NCBI GenBank assembly: GCA_046313675.1
Contig: JBKBXU010000042.1
Span: 1 to 19,582 of the forward strand
DNA: 19,582 nucleotides
Direction of reading: 5' to 3'
DNA from: JBKBXU01 sp046313675
GTDB taxonomy: Bacteria > Bacteroidota > Bacteroidia > Cytophagales > Cytophagaceae
A program made the position numbers and the translations under genes. Below the pieces are notes generated by a model, which saw only the letters and a program-made list of their open reading frames with translations, was not told the origin of the DNA and made no database searches. Below are positions 7,358 through 14,545 of this stretch, piece after piece (position 1 is the first letter of the stretch; each line of letters starts with the position of its first letter).

Positions 7358-8254
7358 CTATGCACTATGCATATTTTTGTATGTTGGTTTATTGTAATGT
7401 ATTTCATAATTAAATCTAAGAACACGGCAATGCCATAACGTTAATGTCTGTTCTGCAATAATGTTTCCTTCATGGCAGCAGACATTTAATTGGTCACGAA
7501 ATGAGCTTATGTATTGAGACCAAAAGTCTCCCTTAGAATCATTGAGTAAGAAATAAAACCCAGGATCACCAAACTTTTTTCCAGAGGCGTCAAGGCGAAG
7601 TTCACCATTTGGTCCGACACTTGGCGACATTATGACTGTAGCATTCCCATTTGGCAAAGGAAACACCGCTTTGACACAAGCTTTTCCTGAGGGTAGTGTA
7701 CAAGTAGTATATACTCCGGAGTACAGTACTTGTCCGGTTGCCTGGAAGGTTCGATACCAAACCGTGTATTTCACTTGTCCGGATTTAGGATCTGAAAGCG
7801 TGATTATTTCACTGTTTATTTGTTGCGAACCTTCTACTTTGTTTGTTGGGATGTTTAGCTGTTCAAGTCGGTTGCTGAATAAATATTTGGTTAGTTTCCC
7901 AAAAATCTTAAATAAAGGATTCCACTTTACAGAGAATGTTAAATTGTAAAGGCCTGTTGTTTCGTAGAAATCTATAACTTTTTGTGAAAGACGGGCGGAT
8001 TCTGCATCAGATAATTTCAGTTCTTTAATTGAAAATATAAGACCATGGGATGTAGTGTTTCTTTCGATAATTAAACCTTCCTCTTCCGCAATCTTATTAA
8101 CAAAATCATCGGCTATTACCCCTGGTTTTCCAAACGGCCCCATCAACCAAGGCATTGTTTCCGGCTCAATTCGTTTACCCCAAAAAATTGCCCATTGCTG
8201 AGTAAACCAATCTTGAAACTTTTGCCCGGGATAAGCTAACCTCGTTCTAATCAT
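7358..8254 (-). CDS. Unrecognised 298-aa protein coupled to the CrtA-like gene
   Basis: I do not recognise the family. The N-terminal half is mixed helix with an aromatic start (QDWFTQQWAIFWG) and PWLMGPFGKPGVIADDF around 35-51. The C-terminal half is beta-rich and looks conserved: YTVWYRTF, YSGVYTTCTLPSGKACVKAVF, NGNATVIMSP, GKKFGDPGFYF, then AEQTLTLWHCRVLRFNYEIHY near the end. Aromatic and Gly-rich blocks of this kind suggest a hydrophobic ligand pocket, which is inference only. There is no signal peptide or transmembrane helix. Its ATG overlaps the TGA of the CrtA-like gene (ATGA, 8251-8254), so the two are translationally coupled and probably act together. Confidence 0.75.
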   Translation of the reverse strand: MIRTRLAYPGQKFQDWFTQQWAIFWGKRIEPETMPWLMGPFGKPGVIADDFVNKIAEEEGLIIERNTTSHGLIFSIKELKLSDAESARLSQKVIDFYETTGLYNLTFSVKWNPLFKIFGKLTKYLFSNRLEQLNIPTNKVEGSQQINSEIITLSDPKSGQVKYTVWYRTFQATGQVLYSGVYTTCTLPSGKACVKAVFPLPNGNATVIMSPSVGPNGELRLDASGKKFGDPGFYFLLNDSKGDFWSQYISSFRDQLNVCCHEGNIIAEQTLTLWHCRVLRFNYEIHYNKPTYKNMHSA

Positions 8255-8961
8255 CTAATGATAAGATTTGGAATAATATTGGCGCAACCTTCCCATGTAC
8301 CAAATTCTGCGATTGGTTTAAAACGCAGGGTTGTAAACTGATAGTGAAAATCTTTCCTTTCCCTCTCTTTCATTGCTTGAGCATGACGTTTGGGCTGAGG
8401 AACTGAACTATGGCCATGAACCATTTCAAGCATTTCTTTCTGAGATTTCCATATTGAAAACGTTGAAACAGTTCGTGGAAGTCTAATTGCTGCCAAAGCT
8501 AAAGTAATTCCTGGATGGTCACGGACTAACTTTTCAACCGGTCTTCCCCAATGAATGAACCTGGGAACCTGAAATAGTTTCATACGAGCAAGAGTAACTG
8601 CAACTACCGGTGCATTGGGATCATCTAATTCGTGAACATCTTTTGGGATTACAAATTCATTTATCCTTCCCCATTGTCGCACATATAATAAGCGGGTGTG
8701 CCATCCTTTTGCAAGGGTTTTTCCGAAATCATCATTCCCCAAAAAATTATCAATAGCTTTTTCATCTTCCCATTGTGCAAAAACAGCAACTTGTCTAAAT
8801 AACATCCGTGAAGATGAAAGTATTGGAGAACCTAATGTCATAGCTGTCATGCATTCAGCGTGAATTAATCCGGGAACATTTTCAGGTTTAGGGGGATTCC
8901 AAAATGCCTTAAGAGCAAATTTAACGGTTGTTTTTGCGAGATGGAAAGTAAATACACTCAT
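8251..8961 (-). CDS. CrtA-like (spheroidene monooxygenase family) protein
   Basis: A 236-aa protein resembling the spheroidene monooxygenase CrtA family. In phototrophic bacteria CrtA adds a keto group to acyclic carotenoids using oxygen and reduced ferredoxin, but many homologues occur in non-phototrophs with unknown substrates. Recognisable features are the dimeric ferredoxin-like barrel pattern, the WGRPVEKLVRDHPG block (about 138-151), LPRTVSTFSIWKSQKEMLEMVHG (about 160-182), an HAQAMKERERKDFHYQF stretch typical of the family's C-terminal part, and FKPIAEFGTWEG near the end. The length fits. No other carotenoid gene is present in the window, so the natural substrate is open. It is the first gene of a two-gene operon; the start is ATG at 8961. 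Confidence 0.75.
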   Translation of the reverse strand: MSVFTFHLAKTTVKFALKAFWNPPKPENVPGLIHAECMTAMTLGSPILSSSRMLFRQVAVFAQWEDEKAIDNFLGNDDFGKTLAKGWHTRLLYVRQWGRINEFVIPKDVHELDDPNAPVVAVTLARMKLFQVPRFIHWGRPVEKLVRDHPGITLALAAIRLPRTVSTFSIWKSQKEMLEMVHGHSSVPQPKRHAQAMKERERKDFHYQFTTLRFKPIAEFGTWEGCANIIPNLIIR

Positions 8962-9121
8962 TTTTTTAATCCATTATATATGTGGTTTGCCTGGAATTAG
9001 TGGTTATGGCAAGGGCGTTTTTAAAACTGTTTACTACCTGCCGCTAGTAGACCAAACTGTATTTTAAATCTGTTACCGAATAATCAACTATAATAAACTC
9101 TTCTAAAATAACACAATCTGT

Positions 9122-9622
9122 TCAAATGTATTTGCTAAACAAAACATGCTTCAGAACAATGAAAAGAACCAGAACTATAAAAATTATTCCAATTTCAATT
9201 CTCTGATATAATAGTGCGGCCAAAAACACCAATGAAACAAAAATTGCCGGCAGAACTAATACCGCAAAACAAACTTTAATCTTAACTCCAATTTGTTTTC
9301 CTGATTCTACTAGTTTCTGAAAATAACTTATGAGTAGAAATAGCAAAACAGAATACGCAACTACTCCAAAAAAAGAAGCGGAATCACCTACACTATGCCC
9401 TGCTCCTCCTACAATTATTAAAACTAAAATATATAAAAGTATAAATCCAAAAGAAGAGAATTTAAATAAAGTGAAAGATATCCTGGTGAGGATATTCATA
9501 GGCGCTATATCCGGGTTATTAGGATAGCGACTCGGCCGTAAATCCCCCCATCTGAATCCTTTTCTTAATGCTAGTGAATAAAGTATAAGGGACAATAATG
9601 CAAGAAGAACCAGTATGGTCAT
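9122..9622 (-). CDS. Five-TM membrane protein, unknown function
   Basis: A 166-aa protein with hydrophobic segments at about 2-19, 52-74, 83-101, 117-138 and 143-160. After the first helix there is a basic, Pro-rich cytoplasmic-type loop (KGFRWGDLRPSRYPNNPDIAP). No catalytic motif or family was recognised. The start is the ATG at 9622. It lies 76 bp downstream of the toxin gene on the same strand but is separated from it by a hairpin with a T tract in the opposite orientation, so I cannot say whether it shares the toxin-antitoxin transcript. Confidence 0.6.
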   Translation of the reverse strand: MTILVLLALLSLILYSLALRKGFRWGDLRPSRYPNNPDIAPMNILTRISFTLFKFSSFGFILLYILVLIIVGGAGHSVGDSASFFGVVAYSVLLFLLISYFQKLVESGKQIGVKIKVCFAVLVLPAIFVSLVFLAALLYQRIEIGIIFIVLVLFIVLKHVLFSKYI

Positions 9623-9664
9623 CAGTAGAGATTTCTTTAATAATTATTCCTCATGAATCAACAG

Positions 9665-9687
9665 CTTCGGCCCCCGAGGGTCTTTTT
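9665..9687 (+). terminator. Terminator-like hairpin facing right, no + strand gene
   Basis: CTTCGG and CCGAGG form a six-base-pair stem (one G-T pair) around CCC and are followed by GTC and five Ts on the + strand. Both neighbouring genes are leftward, so it would stop antisense transcription into the toxin gene, or it is left over from a lost gene. Confidence 0.45.
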
Positions 9688-9698
9688 AATAGAGGCAA

Positions 9699-9986
9699 TT
9701 ATGATTTTAGAAGCTTTGAACTATGATGTACTGTTAAAATTTCAATCTGTTCCGGGTTATTTATTTCGTAAATTATCCGATATCGTCCTTCAATTAATTC
9801 CCTGATTCTAGTATCGTTTATTTCAGGGACAACTCTCCCAATCTCAGGATATTCTTTCAATATTTGAGTTTTATCAAATATTTTTTCAATTGTTAAATCG
9901 GCATATCTGGGACTATCTTTTGCTATATATCCAGCAATCTCATTTAAATCTTGAATAGCCCGTTTAACCCAAATTATTTGGACCAT
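9699..9986 (-). CDS. ParE/RelE-superfamily toxin
   Basis: A 95-aa type II toxin of the RelE/ParE superfamily. The ParE-like architecture is clear: an N-terminal strand (QIIWVKRAIQDL) followed by the helical hairpin EIAGYIAKDSPRYADLTI, then PEIGRVVPE, RELIEGRYRIIYEI (64-75) and a final strand ending VHHSSKLL. RelE-type catalytic residues are not obvious, so ParE (gyrase poisoning in the founding member) is the better family label; the actual target is not predictable. The ATG at 9986 lies inside the antitoxin gene (13-bp overlap), the usual arrangement that couples toxin synthesis to antitoxin synthesis. The frame is intact. Confidence 0.9.
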   Translation of the reverse strand: MVQIIWVKRAIQDLNEIAGYIAKDSPRYADLTIEKIFDKTQILKEYPEIGRVVPEINDTRIRELIEGRYRIIYEINNPEQIEILTVHHSSKLLKS

Positions 9987-10156
9987 TTTTTAACCATGTC
10001 TTTTGCTTGGTCTTCTGAATATTTCAATCCCTCTTGAGACTGCTTTTGTGCCTCTTCCACTTTTTGGATTATAATTAATCTATCCACAAGTTCATCTATA
10101 GAGAATTCTTCAGGAAGATCATCAAGAGTTTTTATTAATTTTGTTTTTCTAATCAT
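9974..10156 (-). CDS. Antitoxin partner of the ParE-type toxin
   Basis: A 60-aa protein, acidic in its first half and Lys-rich at the end, with the pattern LPEEFSIDELVDRLIIIQKVEEAQKQS followed by YSEDQAKDMVKKW. This pattern is typical of the short antitoxins that precede ParE-type toxins in Bacteroidota. The upper part may form the dimerising helix and the C-terminal tail would clamp the toxin; no ribbon-helix-helix or Phd fold is obvious, so DNA binding is uncertain. The assignment rests mainly on position and overlap with the toxin gene. The start is the ATG at 10156. No Bacteroidota-type -7 element matches well upstream. Confidence 0.8.
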   Translation of the reverse strand: MIRKTKLIKTLDDLPEEFSIDELVDRLIIIQKVEEAQKQSQEGLKYSEDQAKDMVKKWSK

Positions 10157-10418
10157 AGCTTTAAGCTCTTTACCTAATTAAATAACGAAAAAATAATTTT
10201 AAAAGCTACTTTCTTTTTCTTTTTATCTAACCTTTTGTAGCTACCCACCTGGAGCAATATATTTATTCTGGAAGATTACTTTTTGATAATACTTGAAAAC
10301 TTTGAATACTGTCATGCAAATAAAGGTATGGAAAATTATTGCTCATAAGGCACGACTAGTCGCAATTCATATTTTACCCATTTCTTTAAAAACAGGCATT
10401 ACAGAAAAGCATTCCACT

Positions 10419-11315
10419 TTAATCCTTAGTTGAAAATCCCTCAAATAAAGAAACTATATACCGGCTAATCTCCACGTCTGTACTGAAAATAACTCCGTTT
10501 TTATTCATAAAGGTAGAATCCCGGTTGTTCAGGGCCAGGGGCTGTTCATTAAAATCACAAACTTTGGCATCTAATTCATTGTAAATGCAAGTCGTTGCAG
10601 CATAATCCCATATACACCCACCACCTATTGCTTTTTTGGGAAACTTAAAATAACATGCCGGAGCATTTTCCAAAACCCACAGGGCATTCATTACTGCGCC
10701 ACCGGCAAACCGGACAGATAATCCGGAGTATTCCCATTCAGCAGCTTTTTGTTCAAGTGACTGAATGGTGTCCTTAAAAAATGTATGATCCGAAAATCCC
10801 GGATCACAAATCAGAGTAAAGGTATCCTGGTTCTTTTTAGCTTTTGAAATGCTAATGCTTTCCCCGTTTTTGAATGCACCGCTTCCCTTTACTGCACGAT
10901 ACAAATCTCCTCCGACAGGATCCAGGACTACAGCGGTTTGGGGAATGCCCTCCTTTGAAACCAATGCTATAGAAACAGAATATCCGGCTCTCTTTTCTAT
11001 AAATGGCAGAGTTCCGTCCAAAGGATCAATGCACCAGAAATAATCTTTCTCAAATCGGCTTTTTTCGTCTTCCTGTTCTTCTGTCAGCAAACCAAAATCA
11101 TATTCCTGAGGGCTTGGCCATAGCTTACGCAGTATTACCTCCTGACATAAGCCGTCAACTTCAGTAAGGACTTGCGAGGCAAGGGTATCTCCTCCGGCTT
11201 TTTTTTCTATAATCAGATTTTTTTGAGCGTATTCTTTAATAATCAGGCCTGCTTCTTGTGCTGCACCAATGGCGAGCTTGTTTATTTCTGCTAACTGTTC
11301 AGAAGATAAAATCAT
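10419..11315 (-). CDS. Inositol monophosphatase-family phosphatase
   Basis: A 298-aa Mg-dependent, lithium-sensitive-type phosphatase fold. Metal ligands are visible: Glu79/Glu80 (LLTEEQED), the DPLDGT signature at 97-102 (Asp97, Asp100), and Asp237 in GGGCIWDYAA. Members hydrolyse inositol monophosphate, 3'(2')-phosphoadenosine phosphate, fructose bisphosphate or histidinol phosphate; the sequence alone does not decide which. The loop before the last Asp (KFPKKAIGGGC) is not one I can tie to CysQ. Its ATG overlaps the stop of the upstream kinase gene (ATGA, 11312-11315), so the phosphatase is made together with a small-molecule kinase; perhaps both act on one metabolite. It is the last gene of the acpS operon. 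Confidence 0.9.
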   Translation of the reverse strand: MILSSEQLAEINKLAIGAAQEAGLIIKEYAQKNLIIEKKAGGDTLASQVLTEVDGLCQEVILRKLWPSPQEYDFGLLTEEQEDEKSRFEKDYFWCIDPLDGTLPFIEKRAGYSVSIALVSKEGIPQTAVVLDPVGGDLYRAVKGSGAFKNGESISISKAKKNQDTFTLICDPGFSDHTFFKDTIQSLEQKAAEWEYSGLSVRFAGGAVMNALWVLENAPACYFKFPKKAIGGGCIWDYAATTCIYNELDAKVCDFNEQPLALNNRDSTFMNKNGVIFSTDVEISRYIVSLFEGFSTKD

Positions 11316-12298
11316 GCCTTTTCATTTTGAAGTTTTAAAACCACCTCTCTGGAAATCCGCTCACTGTAACTGTTGATCTTCCAGTGTCCCGGACTCCAGC
11401 CTTTGAGAAATCGGTGGAAATCTGCCCACGCCATATGGTAGAGGTTTCGCCAGTCTTCTTCCAGGCTTTGGTGGTCAATGGTTAAGCCTTTACTGATAAC
11501 TGCATTTTTGAGTTCCGCAAAATAACTGTGTAGAATCTCTGCTTCCATAGCTTCGCTGTCCTTTTCATTCAGGCAGCTTCCGATAAAATAAGCTACATCT
11601 TTCATTCCACATCCTGCTCCTACATATTGAAAGTCTACGGCAGCCACTTTCTTGCCATCCTCTGAAAAACAAAAATTTGCCAGTTTGGCATCACCATGAA
11701 CCAAGGTTCGGAATTTTGTTTCCTTAAGTTTCTGATCAATCCTGCCGGCGAAGGTTTTTAGATTGCTATCTTCAAGTACAACCCATTCTTCCTGTCGTGT
11801 TTCCAAGTGCCAATAGGTCCCGGTTTCCCATAAGCCTTCAGGCTCTTTTTGCAGGAAGGTGGCATGAAAATTTGCTAGCCAGCTAAGACAGGTTTTTATT
11901 TCAGGCCAACTAAGGTGCGTTTTTCTTACAGGACATCCTGCCGCATCAAGGTCTTCCAGTACCAATAGCATTTCATCTTCCCGTATTTCGGCACCCAGAC
12001 ATTTCGGAATTCTGCAGTTTTCGTCGCAGAGGGAACTGTACTTTTTATACCAGTAGGTTTCAACCTGATAGGAACGAAGCTTTCTTTGATGAGAATGGCC
12101 GGAATTCCACCCTCTGGGGTGATTTTCAGGCACCCGGAAAAGTACATGCTTTACGATAACACTTTCAGCAGATGAACCCTTTAGTCCATATCGTACGATC
12201 TGCCCGTAATCGCTCCACAGGTTTTGTATAAGCCCTATTTCGTGTATAGCATTTGCGCCGGTAAATGATTTTAGGAGGGACTGAAGATGTTCATCCAT
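11312..12298 (-). CDS. APH/EcKinase-fold small-molecule phosphotransferase
   Basis: A 328-aa kinase-like protein. Brenner's motif VHGDAKLANF gives catalytic Asp203 and Asn208, followed by AAVDFQYVG with metal-binding Asp222. The N-lobe has the ATP-binding Lys50 (SVIVKHV) and a candidate helix-C Glu80; the hinge region is LLVLEDLDAAG. DFQ instead of DFG/DWE and the WNSGHSHQRKLRSY stretch resemble the ecdysteroid-kinase-like branch of the aminoglycoside/choline kinase superfamily, so the substrate is probably a small alcohol or sugar rather than a protein. I chose the ATG at 12298; an upstream TTG at 12310 adds only four residues. It starts 32 bp after the membrane-protein gene and overlaps the phosphatase gene. 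Confidence 0.85.
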   Translation of the reverse strand: MDEHLQSLLKSFTGANAIHEIGLIQNLWSDYGQIVRYGLKGSSAESVIVKHVLFRVPENHPRGWNSGHSHQRKLRSYQVETYWYKKYSSLCDENCRIPKCLGAEIREDEMLLVLEDLDAAGCPVRKTHLSWPEIKTCLSWLANFHATFLQKEPEGLWETGTYWHLETRQEEWVVLEDSNLKTFAGRIDQKLKETKFRTLVHGDAKLANFCFSEDGKKVAAVDFQYVGAGCGMKDVAYFIGSCLNEKDSEAMEAEILHSYFAELKNAVISKGLTIDHQSLEEDWRNLYHMAWADFHRFLKGWSPGHWKINSYSERISREVVLKLQNEKA

Positions 12299-12330
12299 TC
12301 TCTTATTCAAAAGAAATTAAATTTGTCTGC

Positions 12331-12921
12331 CTATCTATTTCTGTTTTCCAACTTTTCTCTTTCATCTTTTAGGCGTTGTTGTAATAAGGCATTTGTCGGA
12401 TCAGCGTTTGCCTGCCTGATCGCTTCCACGTATTCCGGGTGTTCTCTGTATTTCATCTTTAACCAGGCATATTCGGGAGAAAGAAGTAGAAGTAAACCTA
12501 ACCCTCCGAAGACGGCTATTCTTTTAAAGAGATTTATATAAAAAGGTGACCGCTTGTTCAGAAAACGTACCAGGCCTACCACAAGTGCAATAAACAAACC
12601 AGCTATCCCCACACTTAAATTTGCCGAGGCACCTGGCCAGCTGAGCAATTTAAACATAATCCCCACTGCGGTAATTGATAAGGCAAATCCGGTTAGGACT
12701 GCTCCGATAATTCGGGGTGTAGAAATGCTTTTATAAGAATCACTGTCAAACATTTTTCGCAAACGAATTCCATTGAGTAAGGCAAAGCTCAGCGCCATGT
12801 ACATCATGGAAAGTGATGACAGGCATAGCACCAATATAACACCCGCTAATGGGAGAAGTAGTAAACTCATTGCTATAGCACCTAATACCAGTGCGCCAAG
12901 GATTAGTTCGGCTTGTTTCAT
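12331..12921 (-). CDS. Five-TM membrane protein with GldL-like motif
   Basis: A 196-aa protein with hydrophobic segments at about 5-24, 26-50, 70-92, 101-121 and 132-149, then a charged helical tail (155-196) containing HPEYVEAI, ADPTNALLQQRLKDE and a basic end. The stretch MFKLLSWPGA (89-98) resembles the motif in gliding/secretion protein GldL and in other small Bacteroidota membrane proteins, but the length and topology differ from GldL, so I do not assign that function. It lies between acpS (97 bp upstream) and the kinase gene (32 bp downstream), all leftward. The start is the ATG at 12921. Confidence 0.65.
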   Translation of the reverse strand: MKQAELILGALVLGAIAMSLLLLPLAGVILVLCLSSLSMMYMALSFALLNGIRLRKMFDSDSYKSISTPRIIGAVLTGFALSITAVGIMFKLLSWPGASANLSVGIAGLFIALVVGLVRFLNKRSPFYINLFKRIAVFGGLGLLLLLSPEYAWLKMKYREHPEYVEAIRQANADPTNALLQQRLKDEREKLENRNR

Positions 12922-13018
12922 TGCTTTATTTAATTCTTTTTCTTTTATGATGTTGATGAAAAGCCTTTACCCTAATAGAGTTTAATTTTTTCAATAACCG
13001 GTCTTTGTATTTCAGGCA

Positions 13019-13390
13019 TCATGGTTTTTCAATAATGACAATCGCTGTAGCAAAATCTTTAGTATGGGAAATCGAAACATGGATGACAGCGGAACCTTCC
13101 ACAGCATTGGCGGTTTCCCCGCTAAGAAAAATAGAAGGCTTCCCCAGCTCGTTATTTTCCACTGATACTTCCGAAAAAGAGAGTTTACCTCTCCATCCGC
13201 TGCCCAATGCCTTAAAGAATGCTTCTTTAGCCGCAAAACGTCCGGTATAACTTTCGTATTTGTTTATTTTTTGCTCACAGTATGCGATCTCGACCGTAGA
13301 AAATACCCTAAGCTTGAAATGGTCATTCTTTTCAATGGCTTTCTGAATGCGTTCTACTTCTACTATATCGGTTCCGGTTCCCAGAATCAT
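13019..13390 (-). CDS. acpS: Holo-[acyl-carrier-protein] synthase
   Basis: A 123-aa AcpS-type phosphopantetheinyl transferase. It moves the 4'-phosphopantetheine arm of coenzyme A onto a Ser of apo-ACP, activating it for fatty acid synthesis. The Mg ligands are Asp8 in GTDIVEV and Glu56 in RFAAKEAF, with the CoA-binding C-terminal motif HVSISHTKDFA at 104-114. The size is normal for the trimeric AcpS class. The ATG at 13390 overlaps the stop codon of a truncated upstream frame, so acpS was probably once the second gene of a coupled pair. It is probably the first intact gene of the operon running down to 10419. Confidence 0.95.
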   Translation of the reverse strand: MILGTGTDIVEVERIQKAIEKNDHFKLRVFSTVEIAYCEQKINKYESYTGRFAAKEAFFKALGSGWRGKLSFSEVSVENNELGKPSIFLSGETANAVEGSAVIHVSISHTKDFATAIVIIEKP

Positions 13391-13542
13391 GGTTTTAATT
13401 TTTCAATGTAAATTTTATACCCTGGCTTATTCCTGCGATCTCCTTTGTTAGGGCGTTCAATCACTAAAATTTTGTCTTTAGAAATTCCTCGATATTCTGA
13501 AATATTTTCTAAGATAATAATAAGCAAGAAAACAATCAGGCT
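13387..13542 (-). pseudogene. Truncated gene tail overlapping the acpS start
   Basis: A minus-strand open frame of 51 codons ends with TGA inside the acpS ATG (CCATGATT), the classic overlap of coupled genes. It opens abruptly after a TAA at 13543-13545 and has no ATG; a TTG at 13527 would give 46 aa. Residues are strongly protein-like: a hydrophobic run (IVFLLIIIL) then ISKDKILVIERPNKGDRR and GYKIYIEKLKP. I read it as the 3' end of a gene cut off close to the end of the RibD-domain gene. The family is unknown. Confidence 0.5.
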
Positions 13543-13559
13543 TTAGTAGAATCTTGGTT

Positions 13560-14096
13560 CTACTGTTCTTTCATTTTGTAATGTAACTGAACTAGCCCGC
13601 TTTCAAAACTTTTTGTTGAAATGAGTTCAAGCTCTTGTTCTGGCCTTCCATTTTTAAATAATCTCGTCCCTTCACCAACCAAAATTGGGACAATAGAAAG
13701 AATTAGTTCATCAAACAGTTTCTCAGTCAGCAATTGATTCACTATTTCTGCTCCACCGTCACAAAAGATGTTCTTACCGCTTTCTGCTTTTAAGGTTGTA
13801 ACCAAAGTCTTTAAATTGCCATTGTAGAAAGTCAAATTCCCTTCTTTTGGGCGTTCCTTTCTGGTTATAATATATGAATCTTTATCTGTATGTGGAAATT
13901 CATAACCTTGTCCAACAACCCAATCATAGGTTTTACGCCCAACTATTACTGTATCTACCGTTGCAACAAAGTCATTGTAACCGTAATCTTCTCCTTCCTT
14001 TTGAACGATGCTCAAAAATCCAAGGTCATCATTAGGCTTGGCTATATAACCATCCAAAGAGCAAGAAATGTAAAGGATCAACTTTCTATTGTTCAA
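13560..14096 (-). CDS. DHFR/RibD C-terminal-domain family protein
   Basis: A 178-aa protein of the dihydrofolate-reductase-like RibD C-terminal family (YyaP/YwjB type). It opens with the typical RKLILYISCSLDGYIAKP, has TVIVGRKTYDWV (49-60), an IITRKE segment, NIFCDGGAEIVNQLL with the Gly-Gly NADPH-binding turn, and ends LILSIVPILVGEGTRLF followed by the usual closing strands. The fold implies an NAD(P)H-dependent reductase, but these stand-alone members mostly lack an assigned substrate and are unlikely to be true DHFR. No ATG fits the beginning of the domain: the only workable start is TTG at 14096. It lies 23 bp downstream of the lipoprotein gene, so they may share a transcript. Confidence 0.85.
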   Translation of the reverse strand: MNNRKLILYISCSLDGYIAKPNDDLGFLSIVQKEGEDYGYNDFVATVDTVIVGRKTYDWVVGQGYEFPHTDKDSYIITRKERPKEGNLTFYNGNLKTLVTTLKAESGKNIFCDGGAEIVNQLLTEKLFDELILSIVPILVGEGTRLFKNGRPEQELELISTKSFESGLVQLHYKMKEQ

Positions 14097-14119
14097 ATGC
14101 TTACTTAGTTAGGGCACAA

Positions 14120-14545
14120 TTATTTATTTACTTGTTCATCAGAAAGATAAAATTTATCTCCTGATATGGTCAATTGAATGATCGCTTTTGTCATAGAATC
14201 AGATGCCCAAGCTGGTGCACCATTATAAAGACCTCCATACACATTAGAGGAACTCCCAATTCCTAATGAAATATTATTTGTTTCCCAACAATCATTCCTA
14301 TTTTTAAGCTGAACCAGGTTAATAAAAAATTCTGAAGAAGCATTGATCTTATTATCATTTTTATCAATCACTTCTAAGATACTCCCGTTTTGTGAAATAT
14401 GGGCAATCAAAAATAATCTGTAATTTCCAACAGTTAATGTATCCTCATAAGAATTGATAGCAGAACAAGGTCTACCTGCAATAGTATCACCCTCCTTCTT
14501 GCAAGCAAAGGATAAGACTAACAATACCAGAAATATTCTTTTCAT
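14120..14545 (-). CDS. Predicted lipoprotein, unknown function
   Basis: A 141-aa protein starting MKRIFLVLLVLSFACKKEG, a short lipoprotein signal peptide with Cys15 as the likely lipidated residue; the mature part begins CKKE, common in Bacteroidota lipoproteins. The remainder is a small beta-rich polar domain with two further Cys (in GRPC and NDCWE) that may form a disulfide outside the cytoplasm. The body (YEDTLTVGNYRLFLIAHI, EFFINLVQLKNRNDCW, AIIQLTISGDKFYLS) suggests a compact beta sandwich, but I recognise no family. It precedes the RibD-domain gene by 23 bp. Confidence 0.7.
   Translation of the reverse strand: MKRIFLVLLVLSFACKKEGDTIAGRPCSAINSYEDTLTVGNYRLFLIAHISQNGSILEVIDKNDNKINASSEFFINLVQLKNRNDCWETNNISLGIGSSSNVYGGLYNGAPAWASDSMTKAIIQLTISGDKFYLSDEQVNK

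Noticed and set aside
10353..10362. CGACTAGTCG palindrome after the phosphatase gene
   Set aside because: Ten bases, single occurrence, no neighbouring promoter elements; easily due to chance.
12973..13020. 15-codon ORF overlapping the acpS stop (TGATG), beginning MPEIQRPVIEKIKLY
   Set aside because: Too short to support as a gene, although the overlap is suggestive; nothing else indicates translation.
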